Of a stretch of DNA of 64,000 nucleotides, positions 1 to 11,162 are shown one piece after another. The stretch is from Anagrus nilaparvatae. Lineage: Eukaryota; Arthropoda; Insecta; Hymenoptera; Mymaridae. The translations under genes were made by a program, and so were the position numbers. The first letter of the stretch is position 1; each line of letters begins with the position of its first letter. The stretch covers positions 930,001 through 994,000 of the forward strand of contig JAKSXM010000266.1 of NCBI GenBank assembly GCA_022575985.1, read 5' to 3'. The notes beneath the pieces were generated by a model that saw only the letters and a program-made list of their open reading frames with translations, did no database searches and was not told the origin of the DNA.

Positions 1-689
1 TTCACTTATTAATAACGTTTTGGGAAAAAAGGAAAAAAAATTGTAGATTAACGAAGGGCACGCTTTAAAGCGGCCAGACATTATTAGAAAATAATTATAT
101 AAATATCACTTCACATGATGTAGCACGCTGGCCAAAATGCACGCCGTGTTTCTTTTTTATTTTTGTGCTTTAAACTTAGAATTTTTTTTTTTGCAAAAAC
201 TCCACTAATTCTTAGTTTAACCGGGATGCCAGATGTTGACGCAGAGGTTAATTAAAATAAATAATTAATATATTGAACACATTAATATTTTGAAATATAT
301 TTATTAACATATATCACTTTTTCATGTTTTATGTACATGAAAGGTGTACGACGTACTTAATTGATTACAATTTATTTATTTGATCCATTTTGCAACACGG
401 ACTCTGAGGACCTCACTTTCGAATTTAGCGACACCGAAAATATATAAGGAAGTATAAAAAACGTATTTTGAAAAAAATTTTTGACGTTTACACCAATTAT
501 CAGTATTAGCCAACCACTTGAGAGCTATCATGGGTTTTCGCGACCCCTAAAACGTTCTTAATTGATGATGCTGAAAATTTTTATGGGATCATTTTGTCGC
601 CTAAACTTCAACATACTTCACTAAGAACATTTTTGGAGTACTTTTTTATTTTTGTTAACAACCCTAGTATGCGCATGTAGATGAAAAAA
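1..689. other. Unassigned AT-rich DNA
   Basis: No open frame, RNA gene or repeat boundary is convincing here. The stretch lies upstream of a copia pol relic, so part of it could be that element's decayed gag region or leader, but I see no gag motif or LTR end. Confidence 0.4.
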
Positions 690-1686
690 CATTAAAAGAA
701 GATGAGGTAGAGAAATTAGTTGTAAAATGCAAATAGTATTTATTTGCATTTTTAACAAGTATAAATAAATATATAGCATCATATAAAGAAGCAAGAAATT
801 TTCAAGAAAAAAAATGGATTAAAGCTTCAGAGGATTATATATGTTAAAAGATAAAATATAGACAACACAGGACGTAAACCAAATATTATAGATTTAAGAT
901 GGATCTTAAAAAAAAGATAGAAATAGATGGTAGCATTAATTGCAAAGAAACATTAGTAATGAGAGGTTTAAAAGACATAAATCAATACTATTTGCAAGAA
1001 ACTTATGCTCCTGTTTCAAGCTTAGCATTAATTAGAGCAGTTTTGGATGTTACGAATAAGTATGACTTAGATGTGAGTCAAATAGATGTAAAAACTTCTT
1101 TTCTTAATGGAAAAATTGATGATGAGATTTTTATGGATTAAAATTTAGTCCTTAACGTTGGAACAAATTCTTTACTGCAATTGCATCAAAAATCGGACTG
1201 GGTTAACATTAAAATGAACTTTATCTTTTTAATTGGAGAAAGGGGAGATGGTTTTAATTTTATTTTATGTTGATGAGATATGCAATGCAAGTAATGTTAT
1301 AAATAAATTAGCTGAGGTTAAACAAAATTTAAGCAAAGAATTTGAAATCACAGATTTAGAAGAGGCTAAAGTTTTTCTAGGAATAAAAATCGAAAGAAAA
1401 AGAAAGTATAAAAATTAACTTCAGAAGAATAAATTGATAAAATGTTTAAAAAATTAGAATTAAGTGAGATGCATTCACAAAGAACTCCAATGATTACATA
1501 ACAAGTCTTAAATCACAGAAGAAGAGAAAGAAAAGAACCGAATGATAATGAAAATCTAAAAATACTAAGAAAAAAAAAAAGTTTATACTGTTGAGCTGTT
1601 GGATCCTTGTCATATTTAGTACGGCAGCTTGTAGCGGCCTCTCGTTGACACGCATGTAAACCGTATTTTCAGATTGCTTGCATGCA
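690..1686 (+). pseudogene. Ty1/copia pol relic, reverse transcriptase part
   Basis: This is decayed reverse transcriptase from a Ty1/copia LTR retrotransposon. Near 790 a frame gives KKWIKASEDY, the copia RT entry. The open piece at 899-1138 contains QETYAPVSSLALIRAVL and DVKTSFLNGKI, which match copia RT signatures (ETYAPV, DVKTAFLNG). The piece at 1233-1415 has LILFYVDEICNAS, corresponding to the LLYVDDM active-site motif with the second Asp changed to Glu. It is followed by the family's FLGIKI motif. Around 1590 a further frame gives AVGSLSYL, the copia pre-RNase H segment. Stops and frameshifts separate the pieces, so no product is made. A foldback element interrupts the relic at 1687 and the RNase H end resumes at 3883. 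Confidence 0.88.
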
Positions 1687-3882
1687 TGCAAGCAGAACTT
1701 TTTAAAATAATTTAAAAAAAAAAGAAAAATAACAGCTAAATAATTATTTTTGAGTGCAATAAACCTTAATAAGGTGAGTTTATGTGGAATTATGTTTTAA
1801 AAACAAAAATTTCCTATTAATTTAACCTAAAAAATCAGTAATGTTTGTTTATAACAATACTGATTTTATTTTGATTTTTGATGAATAAATGATATGCACA
1901 ATTGAAATAATATTAAATTTTATAAATTTAATGTTTTTTTCAGATTAATAACGCTTTTGGTTGATATAAAAGGATAGAATTTTATTGTTTAGGCCTTTGT
2001 AAATTAATTGAGGACTCTACTTTATTATGGAATTCAAGTAATTTGAAAGAAAACTTACATGAAATAATTATTAAATTTAAAAAAGGATCAATGCATAATG
2101 TTTAGACTACTGAAAAATATAAAGAAATATTTATTTGAACATAATATGCAATATTTCAATTACTAATCCTTGAAAAAACTTATTTTTATCAAGAGAAAGT
2201 TTTTATACGACAATCAAAGTTCAAAGCTTATTGTTTTTATGAACTTGCTTAGTCTCTAAATGATTTCATAAAAGACCAGAAACTAAATCATAATATTAAT
2301 TACCTCGCCTAAATCCTAATTGAAGTGGAGTCAAATACTGAAACCCAAAGACCAGAGTACGGTTGAAATGCCTGCATCGCCTTTTACTCATCTCATTATG
2401 CTCCAGATTTGAAATATATTTTTTCTTTAAAATAGCAATGGAGTTTTTCAGACAAATATATTGTTAGTATTTAAATTTTTAAAATTAGAAAATTTATTGC
2501 TGTTATTTTAAATAAAGAATATTGTACATATTCTGTACCAATTAAAGAATTACTTGATCTCTGCAATATAATAAATAAATGAATTTTAGTAAAATATACT
2601 TTTACACATAAAAATTACATTATTTATTTTAAATTACAAACCTTGTAAAAAATCTTCTTCCTTTTGTCTAAAATTTTTCGTTACATTTTTCTGACCTACC
2701 AATGAGTAGCTATAAAATTATAAGAATAAAAATCTTGGTATCTCTAATATTTTAAAAACCAAATTAAATAAAATCTTAAATTGTTACTAATGATATATTA
2801 ATGATAAATTTAATGAAAAAATGCAAAGCAAGTATTTTTATTTGTTATGGCTTCTCCTCGGTATAGGTGAGAAAATTGAATGTTTCGCAAAGAATTTTAG
2901 AGAAAAAGAAGAGGATATTTTACAAGAATTACAATTGAAAATAAAAAATGTAATTTTTATGTGTAAAAGTATATTTTATTAAAATTCATTTATTTATTAT
3001 ATTGCAGAGATCAAGTAATTCTTTAATTGGTACAGAATATTTACAATATTCTTTATTTAAAATAACAGCAATAAATTTTCCAATTTCAACAATTTAAATA
3101 TTAACAATATATTTGTCTGAAAAACTCCATTGTTATTTTAAAGAAAAAAAATATTTCAAATCTGGAGCATAATGAGATGAGTAAAAGGCGATGCAGGCAT
3201 TTCAACCGTACTCTGGGCTTTGAGTTTCAGTATTTGACTCCACTTCGATTAGGATTTAGGCGAGGTAATCAATATCATGATTTAGTTTCTGGTCTTTTAT
3301 GAAATCATTTAGAGTCTAAGCAAGTTCATAAAAACAATAAGCTTTGGACTTTGACTGTTGTATATACACTTTCTCTTGATAAAAATAAGTTTCTTCGAGG
3401 ATTAGTAATTGAATTATTGCACATTATGTTCAAATAAATATTCCTTTATATTTTTCAGTAGTCTAAACATTATGTATTGATCCTTTTTTGAATTTAATAA
3501 TTATTCATGTAAGTTTTCTTTCAAATTACTTGAATTCCATAGTAAAGTAGAGTCCCCAATTAATTTAAAAAGGCCTAAACAATAAAATTCTATCCTTTCA
3601 TATCAACCAAAAGCGTTATTAATCTGAAAAAAACATTAAATTTATAAAAATTAATATTTTTTCAATTGTCCATATCATTTATTCATCAAATATCAAAATA
3701 AAATCAGTATTGTTATAAACAATCATTACTGATTTTTTAAGTTAAATTAATAGGAAATTTTTGTTTTTAATACATAATTCCACATAAACTCACCTTATTA
3801 AGGTTTATTGCACTCAAAAATAATTATTTAGCTGTTATTTTTCTTTTTTTATTTAAAATTATTTTAAAAAATTCTGCTTGCA
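1687..3882. mobile_element. 2.2-kb foldback element with about 1-kb inverted arms
   Basis: Positions 1687-2720 are the reverse complement of 2850-3882. The outer part matches almost base for base; for example GTTTATAACAATACTGATTT near 1850 returns inverted near 3720. Arm similarity falls towards the centre (around 2640-2720 versus 2850-2940), leaving a loop of about 130 bp. The ends begin TGCAAGCAGAA on both sides. Neither arm carries an ORF of useful length, so it is non-autonomous. It sits exactly between two halves of a copia pol gene, showing that it moved in as a unit. No convincing target-site duplication is visible, so the superfamily is unknown. Confidence 0.85.
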
Positions 3883-4310
3883 GAAAACAAACATATTTCT
3901 CATTATCTACTTATAACTAAGTAACTAACAATGCTTATGGCCAGTAGAAAAATGATGACATTATTCAATTCATGAAATTAATAATAAAACCTCCTTCAAA
4001 ACCATTCATTATTTTGTGTGAGAATTCGGCAGTTGAAGAAAATAATAAAATAAGTGGTAATAATAGATTGCGTCATATGATAAATGTGTATACTGATTAT
4101 CTTAAAGATTATCTTAAACATTGCTTTGTAGAAGTTTAATGGGTTCCTTCAAAAGAGCAGTTAGCAGATATATTCACAAAACCTTTAGCTTTTGAATTGC
4201 ACAATAAATTAGCTAAGTTATTATTCCTAAAATTAGATTTGTTATATAATATATTTTAGATTCGAGAATAATTTATTAAAATATGTTAAAAAAGAAGAGG
4301 GAGTGCTTTA
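3883..4310 (+). pseudogene. Ty1/copia pol relic, RNase H end and polypurine tract
   Basis: This continues the copia pol of 690-1686 beyond the foldback insertion. Just right of the boundary a frame reads RKQTYFSLST, the copia RNase H motif. From about 4005 it gives FIILCENSAVE, where copia RNase H has a CDNQSA-type active-site segment, here with Glu for Asp. Then WVPSKEQLADIFTKPL (4140-4190) is the diagnostic copia C-terminal motif. A stop codon lies just before WVPSK. Downstream near 4290-4304 is a purine run (AAAAAAGAAGAGGGAGTG) that would suit a polypurine tract and the start of a 3' LTR, although no LTR pair is recognised. Confidence 0.85.
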
Positions 4311-5400
4311 GCGTAGTCCTTCAAGAACACATGACATTATCATTACAACAATTTGCAGTAAATCGATGGGTATTTTGAGCTTTGACCCCATTGAGACTTT
4401 TGATCAGAGGGTGCAAAACGAACGATTTCCCAAATTTTCTTCGAATTTCACCGCAAGATAGTTTCCATATAAAATGTGCAGGGTGCTTTCACATAAGTAA
4501 ACAAAGCAAATTTAATAACGCATATTTAACAACAGGGGCGCGATAATTTTGTTAGTGACATGTAAATAAAATAAAGAATTAATATTTTTATTTATAAATT
4601 TAATAATAATTTATTATATAAAGATATTTTTTTTTTATAAAAAAAGAGGTAATTGCATTAAATAAAAAATATGAACGCACGAGCTAGTGGTATAAAACCA
4701 AAGCAACTGTCAAAATTTGATGTGGTTAGAACTTTTTAACCTAAGCAATATATTTGGTGGTAATTTTGACCCTTATAACAGAGTTCTTTGCATTTACAAT
4801 TTTTTCACCTTGGTTAAAAAATTTTTTAACCCCTCCCCCCTCAGATCAGCAAATTTGTTACAAATAGATTAGGAATTAGCTTCTGGGGTGTGTATTTGAG
4901 GATATCCTAAATTTTTATACAGTTAGAAAATTTTCAACTTGGTGATTTTTAGCTAACCAGCCCAGGCTAATTAGGAACACAAAGTCTCTTAACATATGAC
5001 TCAGTGGGCATTCTTACGTAATTAGTTCATTCCATTTGTAACTATGTTTGGTTAGTCAAAAAATCGCCCTACACCGTATGGGCTCTGCTACTATAAACCA
5101 ATGGGTAAAAACCAACTAAAACGATTTTACAACTACCCTATTAAATTAAATAGAGTAATTAAATTGCGCAAAGAAAAACTGAAAATATCTTGAAATTCTG
5201 AATAAATTGATTCGTCATATCAAGCATTTTCTTACAAAGTAGTTCAATTTATCATAAGTTTATTGTATTTTCTAAAAATAAAATATCATTTTCATGTTTA
5301 TAAGTAGTAATCATCTTATATATTTATATCTATAAACATGAGAAAATATGCCTAATATGTATGCGCAAATGTAAATATAGATTTTATTTTATTTTTTTAG
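4311..5400. other. Unassigned AT-rich DNA
   Basis: The first part may be a decayed copia 3' LTR because it follows the polypurine-like tract. No matching 5' copy was found upstream. The rest shows no coding frame, tandem array or inverted repeat that I can support. Confidence 0.4.
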
Positions 5401-5530
5401 CATCTACGAAAATTTCAAAAAGAACAAAGATTTAAAAAAAAATTTAAATAATGTATTTCAAGAAGTTATAGATGACGAAACATTTCAAGCTGTTCGAAGA
5501 ACCAGTTATGGACACATTAAGCCTGATACG
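5401..5530 (+). CDS. Candidate internal exon of an unidentified host gene
   Basis: A polypyrimidine tract ending in TTTTTTTAG directly precedes 5401, and ACG/GTAAAT gives a standard donor after 5530. One frame is open across all 130 bp (first base completing a previous codon) and encodes about 43 residues, including IYENFKKNKD and FQEVIDDETFQAVRRT. Composition is charged and soluble, unlike the transposon proteins around it. I do not recognise the family. No adjoining exon with matching phase is certain: this one ends at a codon boundary, while the exon at 33952 needs other exons in between. It may belong to the same plus-strand gene as 33952-34369. Confidence 0.45.
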
Positions 5531-6019
5531 GTAAATTTCGAATAATAAAGATAAATTAATTTAATTAGTTATTTTCCAAAATATAGATTCAATTGTTTTG
5601 TATCATGAACATTTGTTTTATTTGTGAAGAACTCTAAGTATCTATTTTTGTTCTTCCCTATTTAAATAAAATTAATTAATACTTTGCAAAATATTATTAA
5701 CCCAGTAGTTCATAAGCGGACCTGAGAAGCTGATGCCCAGTGATCTAGAAAAAAAAAGTGGAAATAACTTTTGCTTTGATCGAGTTTCCATCCAATTTTG
5801 ATGCGGGTTGGCTTGTTTTACTCCTAAAGACCTGTTTAAGGGTAGTTTTTGGGGAATTAGGGGTACAATATTAGTAATTATTTTTTTAAACACAATTTCA
5901 TTGTTTTCCAATCAAATTTAAGCATATACATAATTTTGGAAGGCCTAAAAATTTTTTTCGATAATATATATTTTTGCTATAAAATTTTTTTTTAGGGTGG
6001 GTTTCACTGAAAAGGGATA
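5531..6019. other. Unassigned DNA, intron-like
   Basis: AT-rich sequence between a candidate exon and the first ORF1-only element copy. A minus-strand frame at 5672-5911 is open but shows no domain, start context or homology that I recognise, so it is not called as a gene. Confidence 0.4.
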
Positions 6020-7262
6020 ATATGATATAATAACATTATAAGAAAAAAAATTAATTATACATTATGCTATACATAGATTTTGAAAATTAAAATAAGTTAC
6101 TGTTGATTTAAACACCAAAAATTCACTTGTAAACATAAATTAAAATATTTATAATAATTTGATTATTAGTTTTTAATATAATAATTAAACTTAAAGAAAA
6201 ATATCATCGAAAAAAACATAGTTTTTTAAAATATATATTTATAAGAATATACGTACACATCTTTATTATTCTGGAAAAGCTTTTTGACGCGCTGATATTC
6301 AGTATATAATTCATTGCTTAAAATATCATTTACATATATTTTCTTATTTGCTTGCTCATGGCATACAAAAGCTGAATTTAAAATATCTTGAAATGTTATT
6401 TTACCATGACGGCGCTTGAGATCCATGACAAACTTACGAACTTGTGACGACGAAAATTTAATAACTAAATTTATTGAATTATAGTTCTGAACTGATTTCT
6501 GATTGTTAGCTTTGAATTGTCGGATATACAAAATGTGAGAAGTCAAATAGCCTGCACCAATTTTATTTAAAAAATTGAATACAATAGTCTGGTTATCTAA
6601 GGAGCAATTTTCTGGTAATCCGGTTAAAAGGACTTCAGTACAATTGTAAGAAAAATCCAAATTTGTGCAAATTTTATCAATACTCATTTCTGCGGCAATG
6701 ATTGCTTGGCGAAGAGTTTTTATTTCATTATTTGATGAAGAAATTTGATCTATGTTTTTCAATACTTGAGAATTAACATTTTTTAATTCTTGTGCAATTT
6801 CTTGAAGGGATATGCCGAAACCTTCTAAAGCCTTATAACATCCCTGAATGAGTTGTTTAATATCATTATTTAACACAAGTTCTTGAATCTCAGGCATTGC
6901 AATTAATTAATGAGAATTTGGTACATATTCCAAATATATAAATTAATGAATTAAAATAAATAAATACTGAGAACTAAGGTAAATAAGTATTTATCATATG
7001 ATTGTCGATAAGTTAGAAAACATAAAATTTAATACTATTTGAAGTTGATAACCACTGTCATGAATTGCATGCGGCTTAGAAACTTTTTAACTAATTTTTA
7101 CAAAACACTAGCACTTTTTATGCTCAATTTTTTGATTAAATTATTTAATTATCTTAAGAATAAATTTATGAATATTTAGAAAAATTATATGACACTTTGA
7201 GAAGTAAGAAAAAATAAAAATTTGAAGAGCGATTTATCAGAAAACTTTGTACTCATACGCAC
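6020..7262 (-). mobile_element. ORF1-only LINE-like element, copy 1 (internally deleted)
   Basis: On the minus strand this matches 18574-23090. The 5' leader starts at the same place (AGTACAAAGTT followed by TCTGATAAATCGCTC), and the ORF follows at 6897. Relative to copy 2 the leader lacks the 590-bp insertion, giving the ancestral empty site. After codon 218 the sequence jumps into the far 3' UTR: the last 30 codons and roughly 550 bp of UTR repeats are missing. The 3' terminal hairpin and TAA tail are also absent, homology ending near 6020. The shared 5' end in two copies suggests that it is the true start of the element. Confidence 0.75.
6226..6897 (-). CDS. FP25K/LINE-ORF1-like protein, C-terminally truncated copy
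   Basis: This 223-residue frame starts MPEIQELVLN and is nearly identical to the 248-residue ORF at 19525-20271 over the first 218 residues, with fewer than ten substitutions seen by eye. Residues 30-75 are heptad-rich (coiled coil), 88-155 look like an RRM-type fold (VLLTGLP then NLVIKFSS), and 186-217 carry the IYVND and YTEYQRVKK segment shared with baculovirus FP proteins. An internal deletion replaces the native end with KYIF from 3' UTR sequence, removing the GAIFAKLKG strand, so function is doubtful. No reverse transcriptase accompanies it. Confidence 0.7.
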   Translation of the reverse strand: MPEIQELVLNNDIKQLIQGCYKALEGFGISLQEIAQELKNVNSQVLKNIDQISSSNNEIKTLRQAIIAAEMSIDKICTNLDFSYNCTEVLLTGLPENCSLDNQTIVFNFLNKIGAGYLTSHILYIRQFKANNQKSVQNYNSINLVIKFSSSQVRKFVMDLKRRHGKITFQDILNSAFVCHEQANKKIYVNDILSNELYTEYQRVKKLFQNNKDVYVYSYKYIF

Positions 7263-7439
7263 ATGCGCAATAATTATAAATTAATTAATTAAATTCTTTA
7301 TTTATGTAAATAAAATGAATTATTTTTTATCTTCTTTATTTATTTTAATTCTTTATTTATAAAAAATAAACTATATTAAATAGTATATTACGATCCTAGT
7401 CCGCAAAAATAACCTAAATCTCTCGTAAATTAAGAATTA

Positions 7440-8050
7440 CAGTTTCAAACCTTAATTATTTAATTAATTTTAATAAACAATTTATTGAATTTTATAATTA
7501 AATACTTCATTTAACTTTTGCAATTAAAAAAATTTAATTTTCAACTAATTTTTAAATAAACTTTTTGATTGTAAAAATTTTTTTATTTTTTTAAATTTAG
7601 AAATTTTGAAACTTAATTTTTTAAATAATTTTAATAAACAATTTATTGAATTTTATAGTCAAATACTTCATTTAACATAACAATTGCAAAAATTTAATTT
7701 TGCAATTAATTTTTAAATAAACTTTTTGATTGAACAATTTTTTCATTTTCGTAAATTAAGAAATACGGTTTCGAACTTTAATTTTTTAATTAATTTTAAT
7801 GAACAATAAACTGAATTTTATAGTTAAATACCTTATTTAACATTTCAATTGCAAAAGTGTAATTTTGCAATTAATTTTTGAAAAAAATTTTTAATAGTAA
7901 AAATTTTTTCAGTTTCTTATTAATTTAGAAATACGTTTCAATATATATTATTAAATAAATTTTTTAATTAATTTCATTAAATATTTTATAAAACTTTATA
8001 ATTGAGTAGTTTATTTAACTTTTCAAATACAAAATTTTCATCGCAAAAGT
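7440..8050. repeat. Degenerate tandem array, period about 166 bp
   Basis: Four diverged units follow one another. Each contains AATAAACAATTTATTGAATT or a variant, then CTTCATTTAAC, then AATTTTGCAATTAATTTTT, then CTTTTTGATTG. Unit starts are near 7444, 7611, 7777 and 7935. The array is more than 80 percent A+T and non-coding. It lies outside the ORF1-only element and is not repeated elsewhere in the window as far as I can see. Confidence 0.7.
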
Positions 8051-8820
8051 ATAAGCATGTATGTGGTTTAGCTATAAATTTTTAAATTTCCGCGCTTATT
8101 TTATTCCCGCGTATTGTGAATGTTAGAATTTTTGTTCTTAATATACCCGCGGGTCACTAATATGTATTTGAGAAATAAAGAAAAAACAGCCTGTCTTAGC
8201 GATTTCTCACGCATGCGGTACTCAAAAAAAAATTTTTTGAGAAAATTCCTACTTAGATCTAAAAGAAAAAATTTTTTTAATAGAAAAAATAAAAAAAATT
8301 ATTCCTCTTACTAAAATTTGAAATTTCGCTCTGAGAGGAAAAAAATTGAGTTGATGACTTAGTTTTGGTAGTACTTTCAGAAAAAAATACTTAGTAGTTT
8401 TGAAAACCCAACCTAACATGTCATACACACTTCATTTAAATGTACCCATATTGTAATTAAAATTATAAATATTTATTAAAATTACTAATATTTAACTTAT
8501 GAATTTTTTTTTATAATTATTTTATTAGCAGATGCAAGTAAAATAAATAATAGTAACACTTTATAAATTTAAATAAAGTCAACAAATAAGGTAAATCAAT
8601 GAAGTTTCTCGTTCTACAACTTTGCTTAAGGGTGATTTTACAATATTTTTTTTTTGGAAAACGAAATTTTTTTTGTTGCATAAATCACTTCATATATGTC
8701 TCAAAAGCATGTAAAAAAATTATTATTTCAAAAATCCTATTCGAAGTATACTTTTTAGCGTGTTTTGCTAACGTGGTCAATTTTTTTTTCTTAAATATAA
8801 TAAAAAAGTCAAAAATAAGA
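8051..8820. other. Unassigned AT-rich DNA
   Basis: Short open frames at 8120-8314 and 8599-8823 are dominated by Phe, Lys and Asn from A/T runs and show no domain. No repeat structure is evident. The stretch may be intronic, upstream of the candidate exon at 8821. Confidence 0.35.
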
Positions 8821-8875
8821 TGAATACGAGGAAACTGAAGGGTTATTGTATGCACCCGGGATTGCAGACGACTGG
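8821..8875 (+). CDS. Weak candidate microexon of a host gene
   Basis: Fifty-five bases of balanced composition sit between AAAAATAAG and a near-perfect donor, CTG/GTAAGTT. Two frames are open. One reads YEETEGLLYAPGIADD, an acidic peptide resembling real protein. The other starts MNTRKLKGYC and has phases that would join 5401-5530 to 33954 (alternative acceptor) without a stop. The acceptor lacks a good polypyrimidine tract. An R1-clade element inserted 85 bp downstream would lie in the following intron. This is a hypothesis only. Confidence 0.25.
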
Positions 8876-8960
8876 TAAGTTAAAAAAAAAAAAAATTCAT
8901 TTTTATCAAAAAAAAAAAAAATTTGGGTATTTGGAAAATAAACGTTTTTATTCCTTCTAC

Positions 8961-9327
8961 TTTTTTTTTTTTTTTTTTTTTTTTTTATTTTTTTTTTATT
9001 TTTTTTTTGGGCCCCTTCAAGCAGGGGCCTTTTTCGTAGGACGAGGAAAATGCATTTACGCATACCATACACCGCGTACTGTATGGTTAAGTGGGACTCA
9101 ACCTCAAATTTGTATCTGGGGTTGCCCAGATATACACAATTGAGGAATTACAATACCCACTAAACTCCCCACCTTCCTGCATTTATGACAATATCAAAGA
9201 ATCCGGACCGGGACTCCCTGTTTAGGTATTACTTCGGTCCGGAAACAATGCAGCCAAGGCATTTCTTCGCCATACCCTGTCGATAAAGGAGGAGATTTTC
9301 CTACGAGAGGAAACCTTCCTCCGTTTT
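8961..9327 (-). other. R1-clade copy 1 3' UTR and A-rich tail
   Basis: On the minus strand, after the ORF2 stop, about 310 bp of GC-moderate UTR ends in GGCCCCTGCTTGAAGGGGCC and then an A tract broken by T. The perfect palindrome-like GGCCCCTgcttgAAGGGGCC could fold just before the tail. The segment GTCCCACTTAAC and GTCCTACGAAAAA resembles the end of the fragment at 33281-33571, linking both to one clade. Confidence 0.75.
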
Positions 9328-11162
9328 TCAAATCAGTGTCGCCCGTACGTACTCTGCCACACTGTACCAGTTAGCGGCACTGCGCAGCATTTCCGGTACG
9401 ACTCCTTCCGGCCTCCATTCATCGAAGGGCGGTCGCCCTTCAGCGAAGCGAGGACACCCAGAAAAGGTGTGCTCAGCGGTATCCCGCTCGCCCGGGCAAT
9501 GCAAGCATTCCGGAGATGTCACCTTGCTCCACTTGAAAAGCATATCGCGGAAATAACAATGACCAGTTAGGAGTATACCTAGTAGAAGTCTACCTCTCCA
9601 TGATCACGGTTCATCCAGCTTTCCAAATCGATGATAAGGCGGCGTTCCAACGTCCCCCCGGGTCACCATTCCACCTATACTGCCAGCATTCCAGTGTGTG
9701 GGAGCGAGCGCGAACAGAAGCTACGTCGCGCTCTTCTTCCTCACGGTTATAGATCGCCTGCCTATCCAAGGCAAGCAGATCGATGGGAATTACCCGAGCC
9801 ACCATCTGGATCGCTGGCTCTGATACTGTCTGAAGTGCCCCCTGCCTCTGTACTGCCTTTAGTTTTTTGCAATACTTTTTTATGCGGACATTGTCCGCCC
9901 ACACCTCTGCACCATAGAGCAAGATGGAGTTGACTGTCGTCATCAACAGCCTCCTCTTCTCTGATCTGGGACCGCCGATGATCGTCATCAGCCACGAGAG
10001 GGACTTTGTCACCCGGCCAGCCTGTTCACAGGCCTGCTGGAATTGTCTATTGTAGGTCAACTTGTTATCCAAGAAGACCCCTAAATATTTGACCGATGGT
10101 TTGGTCTGGATCATAAGGGGATTACCTCCGTCATCAAAGCTGACGCCGAATATGGTATCAACCCTTCTCCGGGTCAGAAGGACAATCTCCGTTTTCGGTA
10201 CTGCCAGTCTTAGTCCGTGATCCGACATTCAGCTATTGATAAGGTGCATGGCCTCAACCAAGGTATTCTGCTGGTCCTCTGGCTCTCGAGCTGTTATGGT
10301 TAGAGCAACGTAATCCGCGTATCCGATCTTGGAGCATCCATCCGGAAGCTCAATCTTTAGCAAGCCGTCGTAAAAGGCATTCCATAGATCAGGACCCAGA
10401 ACTGAACCCTGCGCTATGCCTGCGCTTAGTACTTTACCTCTTGTGCCATCGAGCTTGTCCCAGCGCAGGTATCGGTCCCGGAGGTAATCTCTAAGTATAT
10501 TTCTCAGATAATCCGGAACTCTGAATACCCTCATTGGCTCCATCTATCACCCTCCAACCGCCCACTCTTCCTGCCAGCCCGGCCGAGGCAAAAGTGTTAT
10601 CAGGGATCGATTCGCCAAAGCCTGGCCTTACGTAGGTTGGATTGTTCCAAGAGTTCATGACCACCAGATCAGTTCTAGCGGCCATCTCTAGGATCAACGT
10701 TCCCCTACGGTTCGTGGTTGGCATTCCCCATTCCACGGCCCTGGCATTTAAGTCCCCAGCAAATATGATATTGCCAGAGACTTCCCTTATCGTTTCCTCC
10801 AATGAGGCCATCATTGCGGTGAACACCCCAATAGTGTCATTTGGTGACAAATAACAACTAATTAAAGTTGTATCACCGCACTTTGCCCAGACGTGGCAGT
10901 TGCCTTTTCCATGTCGGGACATAAACGTCTGAGCACGACCACGTAGCCATATTGGGCACCGACCTGTGTCATCGGTTAACCAGAATTGCTGGTCCCTAAT
11001 GCGAAGCGGCTCGGATAGCAAGACGACGCTAGAGTCTGTCTCGCCCGCGAGATGATCGAGCAAAAGGTAAGGAAGAATGGTTTTGTTCATATTCCCTTGC
11101 AGGACTCCGAACATTACCGATGACACTTTATTTTCCTTGCCGTAAGTGCCTTCCGATAACAC
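9328..11162 (-). pseudogene. R1-clade ORF2 (endonuclease-RT), deleted and frameshifted
   Basis: The N-terminal part (11162-10545) is an APE-like endonuclease: LQGNMNKT, LLSEPLR with the metal-binding Glu, FAGDLNARAVEWG and SIPDNTFAS are visible. The SDH motif and RT motifs up to the palm start are missing; at about 10545 the frame runs from GGWRVID into RVFRVPDYLRNILRDYLRDR. The RT then shows AGIAQGSVLGPDLWNAFYD and GYADYVALTI, where the catalytic YADD has become YADY. Further on are VKYLGVFLDNKL and LLYGAEVWAD. The C-terminus (9543-9328) has the CLHCPGERDTAEHTFSGC knuckle. Breaks at about 10229 and 9611 add to the damage, so no active enzyme is expected. Confidence 0.9.

Noticed and set aside
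5672..5911. 79-residue minus-strand ORF
   Set aside because: No homology recognised, no start context and no conservation with other repeats in the window.
6226..6897. Integrated baculovirus fragment suggested by FP25K similarity
   Set aside because: Three copies with LINE-type 3' tails, a target duplication and 5' truncation indicate a retroelement. No other viral gene is nearby.
8809..9143. Open frames on both strands over the poly-T region
   Set aside because: They are produced by homopolymer runs at the 3' tail of the R1-clade element (Phe or Lys runs) and have no protein character beyond the short candidate exon.
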